In this document: one piece after another, positions 17,224-27,884 of the stretch | Position numbering within the stretch: position 1 is the stretch's first letter | Layout of the letters: every line of letters begins with the position of its first letter | From: SAR86 cluster bacterium | GTDB lineage: Bacteria; Pseudomonadota; Gammaproteobacteria; Pseudomonadales; Pseudohongiellaceae | Direction of reading: 5' to 3' | Assembly (NCBI GenBank): GCA_002402175.1 | Contig: NVVJ01000005.1 | Coordinates: 35,098-99,097, forward strand | DNA: 64,000 nucleotides | Program-made: the position numbers and the translations under genes | Notes under the pieces: model-generated | What the model saw: only the letters and a program-made list of their open reading frames with translations | Told to the model about the DNA's origin: nothing | Database searches by the model: none

Positions 17224-18747
17224 ATGTCATTAGCAACTATAAATTCTCGCGCTCTGTTAGGTGTGGATACAATCGAAGTGACCGTGGAGACTCATCTGTC
17301 TAATGGCCTGCCAGGTTTTGCTATTGTTGGTTTGCCCGAAACCGCTGTAAAGGAAAGTAAGGAGCGAGTAAGAAGCGCTATCATAAACTCTGGCCTGGAC
17401 TTCCCTTCCCGGCGCATTACCGTAAACCTCGCACCGGCGGACTTGCCTAAGGCGGGTGGCCGATATGATCTTGCCATTGCGCTCAGCATCCTTGCGGCGT
17501 CGGGGCAACTGGATAAAGACTCACTGGGTGAAATTGAAGTACTTGGAGAGCTGGCGCTTGATGGATCAGTTCGTGAAGTTCACGGTGCAGTGTCGGCGAT
17601 TATTGGCGCTAAAGCGAAAAACAACAAAATTATTCTACCCTTGGCGAATTCTAATGAACTCGCTTTGGTTGCTTATTCTAAGGGCTATTGTGTAAAAAGC
17701 CTGCTGCAATTGATAGACCATCTTACAAACAAAACTAGCCTGATCAACTACCAGAATCTTCCTCGCCGACAAAAACCGATGCTTTGTTCCGTGCATGGGT
17801 TTTCAGAAGTACGAGGGCAGGCGGGGGCAAAACGTGCGGTGCAAATTGCCGCAGCGGGCAGACATAATTTATTAATGATTGGTCCACCAGGCAGTGGCAA
17901 AACGCTGCTGGCAAATATTCTGATTGGTTTGCTTCCAAACCTGAATGAAGCTGAGGCGCTTGAAGTTGCTATGGTAAAGTCAGCCGCTAAACTTCAACTT
18001 AATGGCGCAAACTGGCAGCAGCGACCAATTCGAACACCCCATCATTCCGCTACAGCAGTCTCACTAGTTGGTGGTGGTAGTAAAGCAAATCCGGGTGAAA
18101 TCAGTCTCGCTCATTGTGGTGTTTTATTTCTCGATGAACTAACTCAGTTCAAGCCGAGTGCGCTCGATGCACTACGCGAGCCATTGGAGTCAGGTGAAAT
18201 CACGGTGAGTCGAGCTAATTACAGAATTAAATACCCGGCTAATTTTCAGCTACTGGCAGCAATGAATCCTTGCCCCTGTGGTTACGCCAGTGACCCAACA
18301 CATGAATGTCGTTGCTCGGAGGACAAGGTTACGCGTTACCTGGGTAAGCTTTCAGGGCCACTGTTGGACAGGCTCGATCTAATTATCGAAGTACCCAGTT
18401 TGTCTCAGGCTGAGTTGTTGCAGCATAGTAATGAAACGACAGACTGGGCAGACATTCGAAACAAGATAGAACAGTGTCGAGAGCTTCAAACACAACGAAA
18501 CGGAAAGTTGAATTCCGAATTAAAAATAGGTGAAATTGAACAATACTGCCAGCTTAGTACATCACTTAGAAAATTGCTGGCAAACACCATGGACAAATTG
18601 TCCATGTCTGCCAGAGCTACTCATCGAGTAATTAAAATGGCCAGAACAATTGCTGATTTTGAGAACAGTGCGCAGATTAGGAAAAGGGATATTCTGGAAG
18701 CAATAAGCTATAGGCGTTGTCAGTTTCTGAAATCAGTGATCCGGTGA
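17224..18747 (+). CDS. comM: YifB/ComM-family Mg-chelatase-like AAA+ ATPase
   Basis: A 507-residue protein of full family length. The N-terminal Lon-like domain begins SLATINSRALLGVDTIEV. The Walker A motif is GPPGSGKT, the Walker B segment is GVLFLDEL, and a CPCGY...CRC cysteine cluster precedes the arginine-finger region SGPLLDRLDL. In Vibrio and Haemophilus ComM is a hexameric branch-migration helicase that helps integrate DNA during natural transformation. Most gammaproteobacteria carry it even without known competence. Its 3' end overlaps the convergent ubiK gene by 15 bases. Confidence 0.93.
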   Translation: MSLATINSRALLGVDTIEVTVETHLSNGLPGFAIVGLPETAVKESKERVRSAIINSGLDFPSRRITVNLAPADLPKAGGRYDLAIALSILAASGQLDKDSLGEIEVLGELALDGSVREVHGAVSAIIGAKAKNNKIILPLANSNELALVAYSKGYCVKSLLQLIDHLTNKTSLINYQNLPRRQKPMLCSVHGFSEVRGQAGAKRAVQIAAAGRHNLLMIGPPGSGKTLLANILIGLLPNLNEAEALEVAMVKSAAKLQLNGANWQQRPIRTPHHSATAVSLVGGGSKANPGEISLAHCGVLFLDELTQFKPSALDALREPLESGEITVSRANYRIKYPANFQLLAAMNPCPCGYASDPTHECRCSEDKVTRYLGKLSGPLLDRLDLIIEVPSLSQAELLQHSNETTDWADIRNKIEQCRELQTQRNGKLNSELKIGEIEQYCQLSTSLRKLLANTMDKLSMSARATHRVIKMARTIADFENSAQIRKRDILEAISYRRCQFLKSVIR

Positions 18748-19014
18748 AGATTTCTCAAACTCATCGAGTCTCTTGCCCAATTCGAGAATAGTCGCCTCCA
18801 GATCCTCAATGCGTTGTTCCGCTCGCTTCAGTGTATCGCTGTGCTGGTCGAATTCTTCACGGCCCATAAGATCCAGTACCGCAAAGCTTTTTTTGAGCTG
18901 TTGCTCTATTTTGGTGCGCATTTCCTCCTGAACATCTTTTGCCATAGGCACTAACTTAGGCACTAAAGAGGATAGTCGATTGCTAAGTTCTTCCAGGAAA
19001 TTCTTATCGAGCAT
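18733..19014 (-). CDS. ubiK: UbiK family ubiquinone biosynthesis accessory factor
   Basis: A 93-residue BMFP/YqiC family protein. The N-terminal amphipathic helix is followed by a long C-terminal coiled coil (about 55-88: RAEQRIEDLEATILELGKRL). UbiK forms a membrane-associated trimer with UbiJ to assist the aerobic ubiquinone hydroxylation complex. Convergent to comM, overlapping its last codons. It is often found beside comM and glnK in gammaproteobacteria, which fits this locus. Confidence 0.9.
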   Translation of the reverse strand: MLDKNFLEELSNRLSSLVPKLVPMAKDVQEEMRTKIEQQLKKSFAVLDLMGREEFDQHSDTLKRAEQRIEDLEATILELGKRLDEFEKSSPDH

Positions 19015-19122
19015 TCGTAATCAGTCTCGTTACAGTAATTAATCTGAGATCCATTCTAACATTAAACTTTCCCGTCGCCAGAGAGGCTTTATATATAGCC
19101 AATTGTAAGCACCTCAATTAAA

Positions 19123-19156
19123 TGCACCTTCATAGTGCGTGCGCAGCAACGGTGCA
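19123..19156 (+). promoter_or_regulatory. Two adjacent NtrC-like enhancer sites
   Basis: Site 1 (19123-19139) has GCAC-N7-GTGC, the NtrC core. Site 2 (19140-19156) has GCGC-N7-GTGC, one base off. They abut with centres 17 bp apart, about 120-140 bp upstream of the predicted start of the sigma-54 promoter, as in other NtrC-controlled promoters. A third short palindrome, GCACT-N3-AGTGC, follows at 19153-19165. Binding is inferred. Confidence 0.6.
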
Positions 19157-19214
19157 CTGCCAGTGCCCAAATTTCTCCTACATCTACTGCCATCTCTGTC
19201 GTGAAAATAGCTAA

Positions 19215-19661
<447 letters not shown>

Positions 19662-19745
19662 AGCTGGAAGTTACGCAGCGAATAAAATTAATTAACTATC
19701 GGCCACTAACAATGCTTGAGATAGGGCCAATATTGGAGGTACAAA

Positions 19746-21011
19746 GTGGAAAATCAAATTTTTGAATTGCAGTATGCAATGGATACATTCTATTTTCTTA
19801 TTTGCGGTGCGCTTGTCATGTGGATGGCGGCAGGATTTACCATGCTAGAGGCTGGCCTGGTTCGCTCTAAAAATACGACTGAAATTTTAACCAAAAATGT
19901 CGCGTTGTATGCGATTTCCTGCATTATGTATTTAGTGTGCGGTTACATGATTATGTACGATGGTGCTCTGTTTCTGACAGGTATTGCCGGTGGTGAAGAC
20001 CTGGTTGCAAATGCTCTGGCAGCATCGGCAGAAGAAGGGTTTGATGGTGGCGCTGTCTATGCAGATGCTTCTGATTTCTTCTTTCAAGTTGTGTTTGTAG
20101 CAACGGCAATGTCAATTGTGTCTGGTGCGGTTGCTGAAAGAATGAAGCTCTGGTCATTTTTGATCTTCGCCGTATTTATGACTGGGTTCATCTATCCGAT
20201 GGAAGGTTCATGGACCTGGAATGGTGCTGATGTATTCGGCATGTACAGTCTGGGAGACCTTGGGTTTCTTGATTTTGCTGGCTCAGGCATTGTTCACCTC
20301 GCGGGTGCAGCGGCTGCAATCTCAGGTGTTCTACTGCTTGGCGCACGAAAAGGTAAATACGCGTCAGATGGTTCCGTAAGGCCAATACCTGGTGCGAACT
20401 TGCCAATGGCTGCATTAGGTACTTTCATTCTTTGGATGGGCTGGTTTGGGTTTAACGGCGGTTCAGTTCTAAAGCTTGGTGATATCTCCAGCGCTAACTC
20501 TGTGGCAATGGTATTTCTAAATACAAATGCAGCAGCAGCGGGTGGCCTAGTTGCCGCATTAATTCTTGCCCGTGTATTGTTTGGCAAGGCTGATTTAACT
20601 ATGGCACTCAATGGCGCGCTAGCTGGTTTAGTCGCAATTACTGCTGAGCCTTCTACGCCTACACCGTTATTGGCTACATTGTTTGGCGCCATAGGCGGCT
20701 GTTTGGTGGTATTCAGTATTATCACTTTAGACAAGTTAAAAATAGACGATCCGGTTGGTGCAATTTCCGTACACGGTAGTTGTGGTCTTTTAGGTCTGAT
20801 GCTTGTGCCAATTACAAATAGTGATTCAACTTTCGTTGGTCAGATTGTAGGAGCATTAACAATTTTTATCTGGGTCTTTGTTACTAGCGGAATTGTCTGG
20901 TATGTAATCAAAATGACCATGGGCCTTCGTGTCACCGAAGAAGAAGAAGTGCTAGGTGTAGACATGGCGGAATGTGGAATGGAAGCTTATCCAGAGTTTG
21001 TATCCCAGTAG
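19746..21011 (+). CDS. amtB: AmtB ammonium transporter
   Basis: A 421-residue inner-membrane channel with about 11 membrane helices, starting at GTG with GGAGGT five bases upstream. The twin pore histidines are in GSGIVHLAGA and SVHGSCG. There is no clear cleavable signal sequence. It conducts ammonia/ammonium and is gated by GlnK. A terminator at 21052-21084 closes the operon. Confidence 0.97.
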   Translation: MENQIFELQYAMDTFYFLICGALVMWMAAGFTMLEAGLVRSKNTTEILTKNVALYAISCIMYLVCGYMIMYDGALFLTGIAGGEDLVANALAASAEEGFDGGAVYADASDFFFQVVFVATAMSIVSGAVAERMKLWSFLIFAVFMTGFIYPMEGSWTWNGADVFGMYSLGDLGFLDFAGSGIVHLAGAAAAISGVLLLGARKGKYASDGSVRPIPGANLPMAALGTFILWMGWFGFNGGSVLKLGDISSANSVAMVFLNTNAAAAGGLVAALILARVLFGKADLTMALNGALAGLVAITAEPSTPTPLLATLFGAIGGCLVVFSIITLDKLKIDDPVGAISVHGSCGLLGLMLVPITNSDSTFVGQIVGALTIFIWVFVTSGIVWYVIKMTMGLRVTEEEEVLGVDMAECGMEAYPEFVSQ

Positions 21012-21051
21012 TTAATAATTAGCAGATCTCTCCTTACGTAGTATTTACGTG

Positions 21052-21084
21052 AAAGCGCCTTTTTTCAAAAGGCGCTTTTTTTTT
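21052..21084 (+). terminator. Rho-independent terminator after amtB
   Basis: Perfect 12-bp stem (21052-21063 and 21067-21078, AAAGCGCC core) with a three-base loop and a following T-run, 40 bases after the amtB stop. Confidence 0.95.
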
Positions 21085-21161
21085 GCTTCTCACTCCATAG
21101 CGTGCTCACAATTGTGAAATAACTCACAAGCTGAACTTAAAAAGCCGAGTATGCTCGGGGT

Positions 21162-22496
21162 ATGGAAATATCAAAGTTTAAAAATTCACCAAATCGCTTA
21201 GCCTCTAATTCCGTGCTTAAGGTGAAGCATAGCGACATACTATTGGGAATGTTTATCTGTGAGCTAGATCGCCCCTGGTCACAAACTCCCTTTCCAGTTG
21301 GCGGGTTTCATTTAAGAACAGCAGAGGATATAGAGGGGATTGCCAAATTTTGTAAATTTGTATTTATTGACACCAATAAAGGCGCACTACCTCGAACAGA
21401 AAAGCTAAACCAGCTCACCATATTAAGCAGTGCTCGCCGTGCTGTGCCGGCATCAGCGTCGCTAAAAATTAAACGCGATACTTATCCTGTTTCCCATTCT
21501 GTGAAACAACAGATTGATAGTGCTCATAAGCTTTATTCAAATCTAAAACAAGAATTCTATAGCCAGGCACAGGAAGTAAGGTCAGGTAAGGAAATGGACC
21601 TTTCCTGTTTTAGTAAATCCATCGATGGCTTAATAGAGGCAATCGTAGCAAACCCACAAACGCTAATATGGATATTGAATACTGATACTGACGATTGTAG
21701 TGAAACCGCTTATTGTGTACGAGCTTCAGTCTGGGCAACAATTCTTGCTCGCCAGATCGGCATGAGAAAAAGCGATATGCACACTCTTTTTCTTGGAACA
21801 TTATTAGCCGATATAGGAATGCAACTATTACCTGAGAGGCTGGTGAATAAACGAGGCCCTTTTAGAAGAAAGGAATTCCTAGCCTATCGAAAACACGTAG
21901 AGCTTGGATTACAAGTAGTAGCTAAGTATCCGCAACTGGATGGCCGTGTGGCGAGTATTATTCGCTGTCATCACGAACGTCACGATGGTCTGGGCTTTCC
22001 CAGAGCTTTACGCGGTGAGCAGATTCCAGTGTTGGCCCGGTTTGCAAATCTTGCTTATTGTTTTGAGCGATTACTGAAGTCTGATTCAAAAGGCTCGCCA
22101 ACATCAGCACTTAACCGACTGTATAAGCAGCGTGTACTTAAATTTCCTGAACAACTTATTGTCGAGTTTATTCATGTAATGGGAATGTATTCCATAGGCT
22201 CGTTGGTTGAGCTTTCCAGCGGTGAAGTTGCTCTGGTTCTCGAACAAAATCAAGTGCAGAAACTATCTCCCAAGATTGCAATACTCACGGACAAGAATAA
22301 ATCGCCATTAAATAGTTGTGAAATTGTTGAATTGGGAAATGAAAAAGACAAACTGGTGCGCTCTATTCGAAGTAGTTTTACGAACAATGAATCAGAGAAA
22401 AACTCAAGGCAAGGCAAAGTTTTAGATCCGGCCAACTACACTTTTAGTTTCTGCGGAAAAAGAATTGGAATTGGTTCAATCGGTTTACGATTCTAG
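21162..22496 (+). CDS. DUF3391/HD-GYP domain protein with degenerate active site
   Basis: A 444-residue protein. Residues about 18-85 match DUF3391, including GMFICELDRPWSQTPFP. The HD-GYP region runs from about 165 to 330. Instead of the HDIGK metal-binding motif it has A216-D217-I-G-M, losing the first His and the Lys; later elements remain (KHVELG, HHERHDGLGFP). Active HD-GYP proteins hydrolyse cyclic-di-GMP. Here loss of the HD histidine suggests it no longer does so and may act as a sensor or scaffold. Its last four bases overlap the convergent rsmE. Confidence 0.85.
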   Translation: MEISKFKNSPNRLASNSVLKVKHSDILLGMFICELDRPWSQTPFPVGGFHLRTAEDIEGIAKFCKFVFIDTNKGALPRTEKLNQLTILSSARRAVPASASLKIKRDTYPVSHSVKQQIDSAHKLYSNLKQEFYSQAQEVRSGKEMDLSCFSKSIDGLIEAIVANPQTLIWILNTDTDDCSETAYCVRASVWATILARQIGMRKSDMHTLFLGTLLADIGMQLLPERLVNKRGPFRRKEFLAYRKHVELGLQVVAKYPQLDGRVASIIRCHHERHDGLGFPRALRGEQIPVLARFANLAYCFERLLKSDSKGSPTSALNRLYKQRVLKFPEQLIVEFIHVMGMYSIGSLVELSSGEVALVLEQNQVQKLSPKIAILTDKNKSPLNSCEIVELGNEKDKLVRSIRSSFTNNESEKNSRQGKVLDPANYTFSFCGKRIGIGSIGLRF

Positions 22497-23242
22497 CCCA
22501 TGTCTCCATACAAATTCTGCAAAATTGCCAGTGCGGCAACAGGCGCAGTTTCAGTACGTAGGATACGGGGGCCTAGATTAACGACAGAGAAATCATGACT
22601 ACGGGCAAAGGCAATTTCTTTTTCTGAAAACCCACCTTCGGGGCCTATAAGCAGACTAATCTGATTGATTGGCATTTTGTTAGAGTGATCAGTTAAAAAC
22701 CCTTCACCTGATGGGTCAAGCATAAGACTAAGGTCAGCGGTAAGAGTTTGTTGCCAGACATCCACAGTGCAAGGTGCATTGATTACTGGTATATCGAGCC
22801 TTCCACTTTGCTCACTGGCACTGATGGCTATCTTGCGCCAGTGCTGCAGTTTTTTTTCTACTCTGTCGGCTTTCAATCTAACTTCGCCGTGCTCTGTATA
22901 TAAAGGCGTGATCTGGCTGGCCCCAAGCTCGGTAGATTTTTGCACAGCAAAATCCATGCGATCACCACGAGAAAGCCCAAGGCCGAGGTGAATTGCTAAT
23001 TTGGGTTGGGATGCAGCGTCAGGGGGGCCAACGATCAGCTTCTCAACTATAACCGCCACTTCGCCTTTTTTTACTAGCGTGATGCGAGTAAGGAACTCGC
23101 CATCAGTCTCATTAAATAGATGAATAACATCATCAATGCGAAGACGAAGCACGTGGCTAAGATAATGCGAGGCGTAAGTAGGCAGGTGAATGTTTTCACC
23201 AAGCTTTAACTGATTTTCGAAATACAGGCGAGAGATACGCAT
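22493..23242 (-). CDS. rsmE: 16S rRNA (uracil-1498-N3)-methyltransferase
   Basis: A 249-residue SPOUT-class enzyme of normal length. An N-terminal PUA-like domain (MRISRLYFENQLKLGE) is followed by the knot region with LLIGPEGGFSEKEIAFA and LGPRILRTETAP, the SAM-binding signature. It methylates U1498 of 16S rRNA. It follows metF by 11 bases and may be the last gene of the SAM-cycle operon. Confidence 0.95.
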   Translation of the reverse strand: MRISRLYFENQLKLGENIHLPTYASHYLSHVLRLRIDDVIHLFNETDGEFLTRITLVKKGEVAVIVEKLIVGPPDAASQPKLAIHLGLGLSRGDRMDFAVQKSTELGASQITPLYTEHGEVRLKADRVEKKLQHWRKIAISASEQSGRLDIPVINAPCTVDVWQQTLTADLSLMLDPSGEGFLTDHSNKMPINQISLLIGPEGGFSEKEIAFARSHDFSVVNLGPRILRTETAPVAALAILQNLYGDMG

Positions 23243-23253
23243 TATCGTCGTAC

Positions 23254-24129
23254 TCAGTTCTTATTTATTTCTGACTCGTTAGAAAGGGACAGATTATTCC
23301 AGATTTGACTGACATTCTTGCTTAGATTCATTGAGTAAAAATGAAGACCGGGTGCCCCGCCCGCCAGTAAGTCGTCACAGAGTTCGCTAACAACATCAAT
23401 GCCAAAATTTCGTAGTCCGTCTATGTCATCACCAAAGCCTTGTAAGCGCTTGGCTAGCCATCTAGGGATTTCTGCGCCGCAGCTAGCGCTAAACCGTGTC
23501 AAATTTTCATAATTTGTGATTGGCATAATGCCAGGCACTATTGGAATATCAATATTCGCGGCAGCGCAATAGTCAATAAAGCGAAAATAAGCATCAGGGT
23601 TATAGAAATATTGAGTGATGGCTGAGTTCGCACCGGCATCTACTTTCTGTTTAAAGAATTCGATGTCGCTAGCATAGCTTTTGGACTCAGGGTGTACTTC
23701 TGGATAACAGGCAACATCAATATTGAAATAATCACCGGTTTCACTGCGAATGAATTTCACCAATTCATTTGCGTAGCGATGCTGGGCAGCATTTCCCGTG
23801 CCTGAAGGCAGATCGCCTCTAAGTGCGACCAATCGCTTGATGCCTGCTGTTTTATAGCTTTCCAGCAGTTGGCGAATCTCGTCTTCGTCGGTGCCACCAA
23901 AGGACAAATGAGGAGCAAGTTCAGAACCAGCTTGCTGATATCTCAATACAGTTTTCTTAGTACCGGATTTTGTTGAGCCACCAGCACCATAGGTTACGGA
24001 AAAAAAATCCGGACCTAGCGCTGACAATTCAGCGTGCACAATATCCAGTTTTGCCTCTCCCGCCTCAGTTCGAGGCGGGAAAAACTCTATACTGAACTTA
24101 ACATCATTTGCTGGACTGGATGATTCCAT
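23254..24129 (-). CDS. metF: 5,10-methylenetetrahydrofolate reductase
   Basis: A 291-residue FAD enzyme when started at ATG 24129, which follows GAAGGA closely; a TTG seven codons upstream is possible but lengthens the protein without homology. It begins with the FSIEFFPPRT motif that contains the catalytic glutamate, and carries LVALRGDLP and EVHPESKS for FAD. It makes methyl-tetrahydrofolate for methionine synthase. Located between ahcY and rsmE in the same direction. Confidence 0.96.
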   Translation of the reverse strand: MESSSPANDVKFSIEFFPPRTEAGEAKLDIVHAELSALGPDFFSVTYGAGGSTKSGTKKTVLRYQQAGSELAPHLSFGGTDEDEIRQLLESYKTAGIKRLVALRGDLPSGTGNAAQHRYANELVKFIRSETGDYFNIDVACYPEVHPESKSYASDIEFFKQKVDAGANSAITQYFYNPDAYFRFIDYCAAANIDIPIVPGIMPITNYENLTRFSASCGAEIPRWLAKRLQGFGDDIDGLRNFGIDVVSELCDDLLAGGAPGLHFYSMNLSKNVSQIWNNLSLSNESEINKN

Positions 24130-24177
24130 AGGTCCTTCTTTCCTGTTCAAGAAACTTACTTGATTAATAGTCTGAAT

Positions 24178-25584
24178 CTAATATTTGTAGCTATCAGGCT
24201 TATATGGCCCGCCAACATCAACGTTAATATAACTGGCTTGTTCAGCTGTTAGTTTAGTTAACACGGCGCCGAAACCAGACACCATCAAGGCAGCTACTTC
24301 TTCATCAAGATATTTTGGTAAAACTTCAACTGTTAAACTGTCTTGCTTAGATGCATCTGACATATCTGCAAATTTGCGCTCATATAGAAACATTTGTGCA
24401 AGAACCTGATTTGCAAAAGAGCCATCCATAATACGTGAGGGATGACCGGTCGCATTACCAAGATTTATCAGGCGGCCTTCCGAGAGCAATATTAAATAGT
24501 CGCTCGTGTTGTCAGTTCCGCTACGATAGATTTTATGAACCTGTGGTTTTATTTCTTCCCAATCCCAGTTTTCGCGCATATAAGCTGTATCGATTTCGTT
24601 ATCAAAGTGGCCGATATTGCAAATAACTGCTCCAGCTTTAACTTGTTGAAGCATGTACTTGTCACAGACATCAACATTTCCTGTGGTAGTAACAATTAAA
24701 TCAAGCTTGCTTAAAAGGGCAGTATTAATTCCTTCGCTGGTGCCGGAGTTAACGCCATCGTTGTATGGAGAAACAACTTCATAGCCATCCATGCAAGCTT
24801 GCATTGCGCAGATAGGGTCTATTTCCGCAATTCTTACGATCATCCCTTCCTGGCTTAGGCTCTGGGCTGAACCCTTGCCTACATCGCCGTAGCCAACAAC
24901 AAGTGCTTGCTTTCCAGCCAACAACATATCCGTGCCACGTTTAATGCCGTCATTCAAACTGTGACGACAGCCGTACTTATTGTCGTTTTTCGATTTAGTG
25001 ACAGAATCATTAACATTGATAGCGGGGACTTTAAGAGAGCCTTCTTCCAGCATTTCTATCAGGCGATGCACGCCCGTGGTCGTCTCTTCGGTAATGCCAT
25101 GAATACGACCTAGCAGCTGAGGATATTTTTCATGCACCATGGCAGTAAGATCTCCACCATCGTCCAGAATCATATTTACCGGCCAGGGTTCACCATCTTT
25201 TAGAATTGTTTGTTCGATACACCATTCGCCTTCATCTTCGGTTTGACCTTTCCATGCATACACAGCAACACCTGCTGCTGCGATGCAGGCAGCCGCGTGA
25301 TCCTGTGTTGAAAAAATATTACATGAAGACCAACGTACATCGGCGCCTAGCGCTACTAATGTTTCAATTAGTACGGCTGTCTGTACTGTCATGTGAATAC
25401 AACCAAGAATTTTTGCATTAGCCAGAGGTTTTGACTCTGAATACCGGCTTCGCAGTGACATTAGCGCCGGCATTTCTGCTTCTGCAAGAGTTACTTCACG
25501 TCGACCGAAATCGGCAAGGCTTATGTCGGCTACTTTGTAGTCCTGAGTCGTAGCGTTGTTTTCTGATTCAGATGAATTGCTCAT
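24178..25584 (-). CDS. ahcY: S-adenosylhomocysteine hydrolase
   Basis: A 468-residue NAD-dependent enzyme that splits SAH into adenosine and homocysteine. Landmarks are [17 protein letters not shown] (25370-25420), the STQDHAAAC region, the NAD motif GYGDVGKG and the C-terminal KPDSYKY. GGAG lies shortly before the ATG. It is 22 bases downstream of metK, so the two are co-transcribed. This organism uses the one-step SAH route rather than Pfs/LuxS, at least here. Confidence 0.98.
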   Translation of the reverse strand: MSNSSESENNATTQDYKVADISLADFGRREVTLAEAEMPALMSLRSRYSESKPLANAKILGCIHMTVQTAVLIETLVALGADVRWSSCNIFSTQDHAAACIAAAGVAVYAWKGQTEDEGEWCIEQTILKDGEPWPVNMILDDGGDLTAMVHEKYPQLLGRIHGITEETTTGVHRLIEMLEEGSLKVPAINVNDSVTKSKNDNKYGCRHSLNDGIKRGTDMLLAGKQALVVGYGDVGKGSAQSLSQEGMIVRIAEIDPICAMQACMDGYEVVSPYNDGVNSGTSEGINTALLSKLDLIVTTTGNVDVCDKYMLQQVKAGAVICNIGHFDNEIDTAYMRENWDWEEIKPQVHKIYRSGTDNTSDYLILLSEGRLINLGNATGHPSRIMDGSFANQVLAQMFLYERKFADMSDASKQDSLTVEVLPKYLDEEVAALMVSGFGAVLTKLTAEQASYINVDVGGPYKPDSYKY

Positions 25585-25606
25585 TATTTTCTCCGTATGA
25601 ATTTTG

Positions 25607-26767
25607 TTATAGGCCAGCGTCGCTTCGAAGCGCGTCAGCTTTGTCTGTTTTTTCCCAACTTAGGTCCAGGTCTTCTCTTCCGAAATGGCCATAAGCAGCG
25701 GTTGATCGATAGATAGGTTTGATCAGGTCAAGCATCTCGATCAATCCTTTTGGTCGTAGCTCAAAATGATCGCGAATTAGCGCCACAATTCTTTCGTTAC
25801 TGATTTTATTGGTACCAAAAGTTTCTATACTTATAGAGGTAGGTTCTGCTACACCAATAGCGTAGGACAATTGAATTTCGAGGCGATCAGCAATGCCAGC
25901 GGATACCAGGTTCTTGGCAACATAGCGCGCGGCGTAAGCGGCTGAGCGGTCTACTTTTGAAGGGTCTTTGCCAGAAAATGCACCACCGCCGTGACGTGCC
26001 ATTCCGCCATAGGTATCGACTATAATTTTACGTCCTGTTAGCCCGCAATCGCCGTAAGGGCCGCCTATGACGAAGCGCCCGGTTGGATTGATAAAATATT
26101 TAGTGTCTTTATTTATCCAGTTACTCGGAAGTACCGGCTTAATAATTTCCTCCATCACAGCTTCTTGCAAATCTTTCAGTGAAATTTCGTCACGATGTTG
26201 TGTAGATAAAACAACTGCATCGATGGCAACGGGCTTGCCGTCTTCGTAACGGAAGGTGATTTGGCTTTTTGCGTCGGGCTCCAGCCAGGGCAGCGCGCCG
26301 CTTTTTCTAACTTCAGCTTGTTTTTTTACAAGCAAGTGAGAATAGGTAATAGGAGCCGGCATGAGGACATCGGTTTCGTTCGTTGCATAACCAAACATTA
26401 AGCCTTGATCGCCCGCACCCTGTTCATGGTCGGCGGAATCATCAACACCCATGGCAATATCAGGTGACTGCTTGCCTATGGCGTTAAGAACGGCACATGT
26501 ATTACTGTCAAATCCACTTTCAGAGTTGTTATAGCCTATGTCGTTAACTACTTCACGAACAAGGCCCTCAACATCAACGTAGGCATTCGTTGTGATTTCG
26601 CCAGCTACTACCACCATGCCGGTTTTAATCATGGTTTCACATGCCACGCGCGAAGATTTATCTTGTTCTAACAATGAGTCCAGTATCGCATCCGAAATCT
26701 GGTCGGCCATTTTGTCTGGATGCCCTTCAGATACAGATTCAGATGTGAATAGTGTTGATTCGGTCAT
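25607..26767 (-). CDS. metK: S-adenosylmethionine synthetase
   Basis: A 386-residue enzyme of normal length. The start [20 protein letters not shown] (26690-26752) holds the ATP-binding His and Asp; [12 protein letters not shown] and the glycine-rich [19 protein letters not shown] loop (25957-26001) are the family signatures. It makes SAM from methionine and ATP. Located 52 bases downstream of the ArsR-type regulator gene, as second gene of the SAM-cycle operon. Confidence 0.98.
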   Translation of the reverse strand: MTESTLFTSESVSEGHPDKMADQISDAILDSLLEQDKSSRVACETMIKTGMVVVAGEITTNAYVDVEGLVREVVNDIGYNNSESGFDSNTCAVLNAIGKQSPDIAMGVDDSADHEQGAGDQGLMFGYATNETDVLMPAPITYSHLLVKKQAEVRKSGALPWLEPDAKSQITFRYEDGKPVAIDAVVLSTQHRDEISLKDLQEAVMEEIIKPVLPSNWINKDTKYFINPTGRFVIGGPYGDCGLTGRKIIVDTYGGMARHGGGAFSGKDPSKVDRSAAYAARYVAKNLVSAGIADRLEIQLSYAIGVAEPTSISIETFGTNKISNERIVALIRDHFELRPKGLIEMLDLIKPIYRSTAAYGHFGREDLDLSWEKTDKADALRSDAGL

Positions 26768-26819
26768 TATTTCTTCCTCTATCTAAAATATTAAATTTAT
26801 TAGTAACGCCTAATTAGTA

Positions 26820-27824
26820 TTAAGTGCCATTTGCCACATTTACAAATGTACGCATCTGGATTTGAAAACCGTTTCTTAATCCAAGGTAAGAGCTTTGACG
26901 AGTTTCCAGACCTGCTTTACTTGCCCAGTGGTCAAGGTCACCCTCATCGAAACCCAGCCATAAGTCGCCGCAAGACTTTCGTACCCAGTCCTGATCATGA
27001 TTACAAAGATCAACTACAAGTAAAAAGCCTGAAGGGTTCAATAAAGCGGCTACATCTTTGAATGTTTTTGCTGGTGAAGAAATATGATGCAACACCATGT
27101 TAAAAATTATCAGATCGCTGTGGATGTTTTCGTTTCGTGCTACAGCAGTGTCGCCAAGCACAAAATCTACGTGATCGTATCCAGCTTCAGCGATGGCTGA
27201 TCTGGATTTTTCCAGCATGTCTTTAGAATTGTCCAATGCTGTAAGTTTGCTAAATCGTGAAGCAAGTTCCACCAATAACTGACCTTCACCGGGGCCAACT
27301 TCAAGCACGCTTGACTTCGGTTTTAGGCCTAAACTTGTTATTACACTTTGAAGACTAGTAGCGTAATGAGAGTGTTCAACAATCAAGCCCTGTTTTTCGC
27401 GGAATTTGTCAGCGTTACGATTGAAAAAGCTCAATGACAGCTGTGCGCGTTCCAGGTGAATCTGTTTGATTTTCTGTTGCTGAGCAATAGAAACTGGAAG
27501 TGATTCAATACTTTCAAAAACGCTTCTTTTGATATCACTAAAGCAATCTTCTTTAGACAAAAAAGCTCGACGATAAAATATTGAGTTTCCTTCTCTTCGG
27601 GTAGAAACTAGATTTGCAGTGAAAAGTATTTTTAGATGATGACTTAAAGCTGGCTGGCGAATGTCCAGTATTCGACAGAGTTCTAATACACCAAAAGACT
27701 CATTTTTTAGTAGCCTCAAGATTTGCAAGCGCAAACTATCGGCCAGTGCTTTATGCAGACCGGCTAGAGAGGGAGCAGAATCAGTCGATTCCGGGATGAT
27801 TGTTTTTAACGCTGAGCCTGCCAT
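26820..27824 (-). CDS. ArsR-family regulator fused to SAM-dependent methyltransferase (SahR-like)
   Basis: A 334-residue two-domain protein. Residues about 18-95 form a winged helix (LADSLRLQILRLL, then QPALSHHLKIL as recognition helix, and GNSIFYRRA wing). Residues about 150-290 form a class I methyltransferase fold with motif I VLEVGPGEG, ALDNS and FNMVLHHISSP. No arsenic-type CxC metal site is seen. Fused regulators of this kind beside metK and ahcY match the SahR group, which represses SAM-cycle genes and responds to S-adenosylhomocysteine. The 44-bp palindrome 60 bases upstream is its likely operator. The methyltransferase fold probably acts as the SAM/SAH sensor rather than an enzyme, an inference. 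Confidence 0.85.
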   Translation of the reverse strand: MAGSALKTIIPESTDSAPSLAGLHKALADSLRLQILRLLKNESFGVLELCRILDIRQPALSHHLKILFTANLVSTRREGNSIFYRRAFLSKEDCFSDIKRSVFESIESLPVSIAQQQKIKQIHLERAQLSLSFFNRNADKFREKQGLIVEHSHYATSLQSVITSLGLKPKSSVLEVGPGEGQLLVELASRFSKLTALDNSKDMLEKSRSAIAEAGYDHVDFVLGDTAVARNENIHSDLIIFNMVLHHISSPAKTFKDVAALLNPSGFLLVVDLCNHDQDWVRKSCGDLWLGFDEGDLDHWASKAGLETRQSSYLGLRNGFQIQMRTFVNVANGT

Positions 27825-27884
27825 GGAGTAGTTAATTGAGTCTTGGGGTAGAAGAAAAGCGCTAATCTAACAGTAAATTCGGGC

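Noticed and set aside
25585-25606. SAH or SAM riboswitch before ahcY
   Set aside because: The gap to metK is only 22 bases, too short for a riboswitch.
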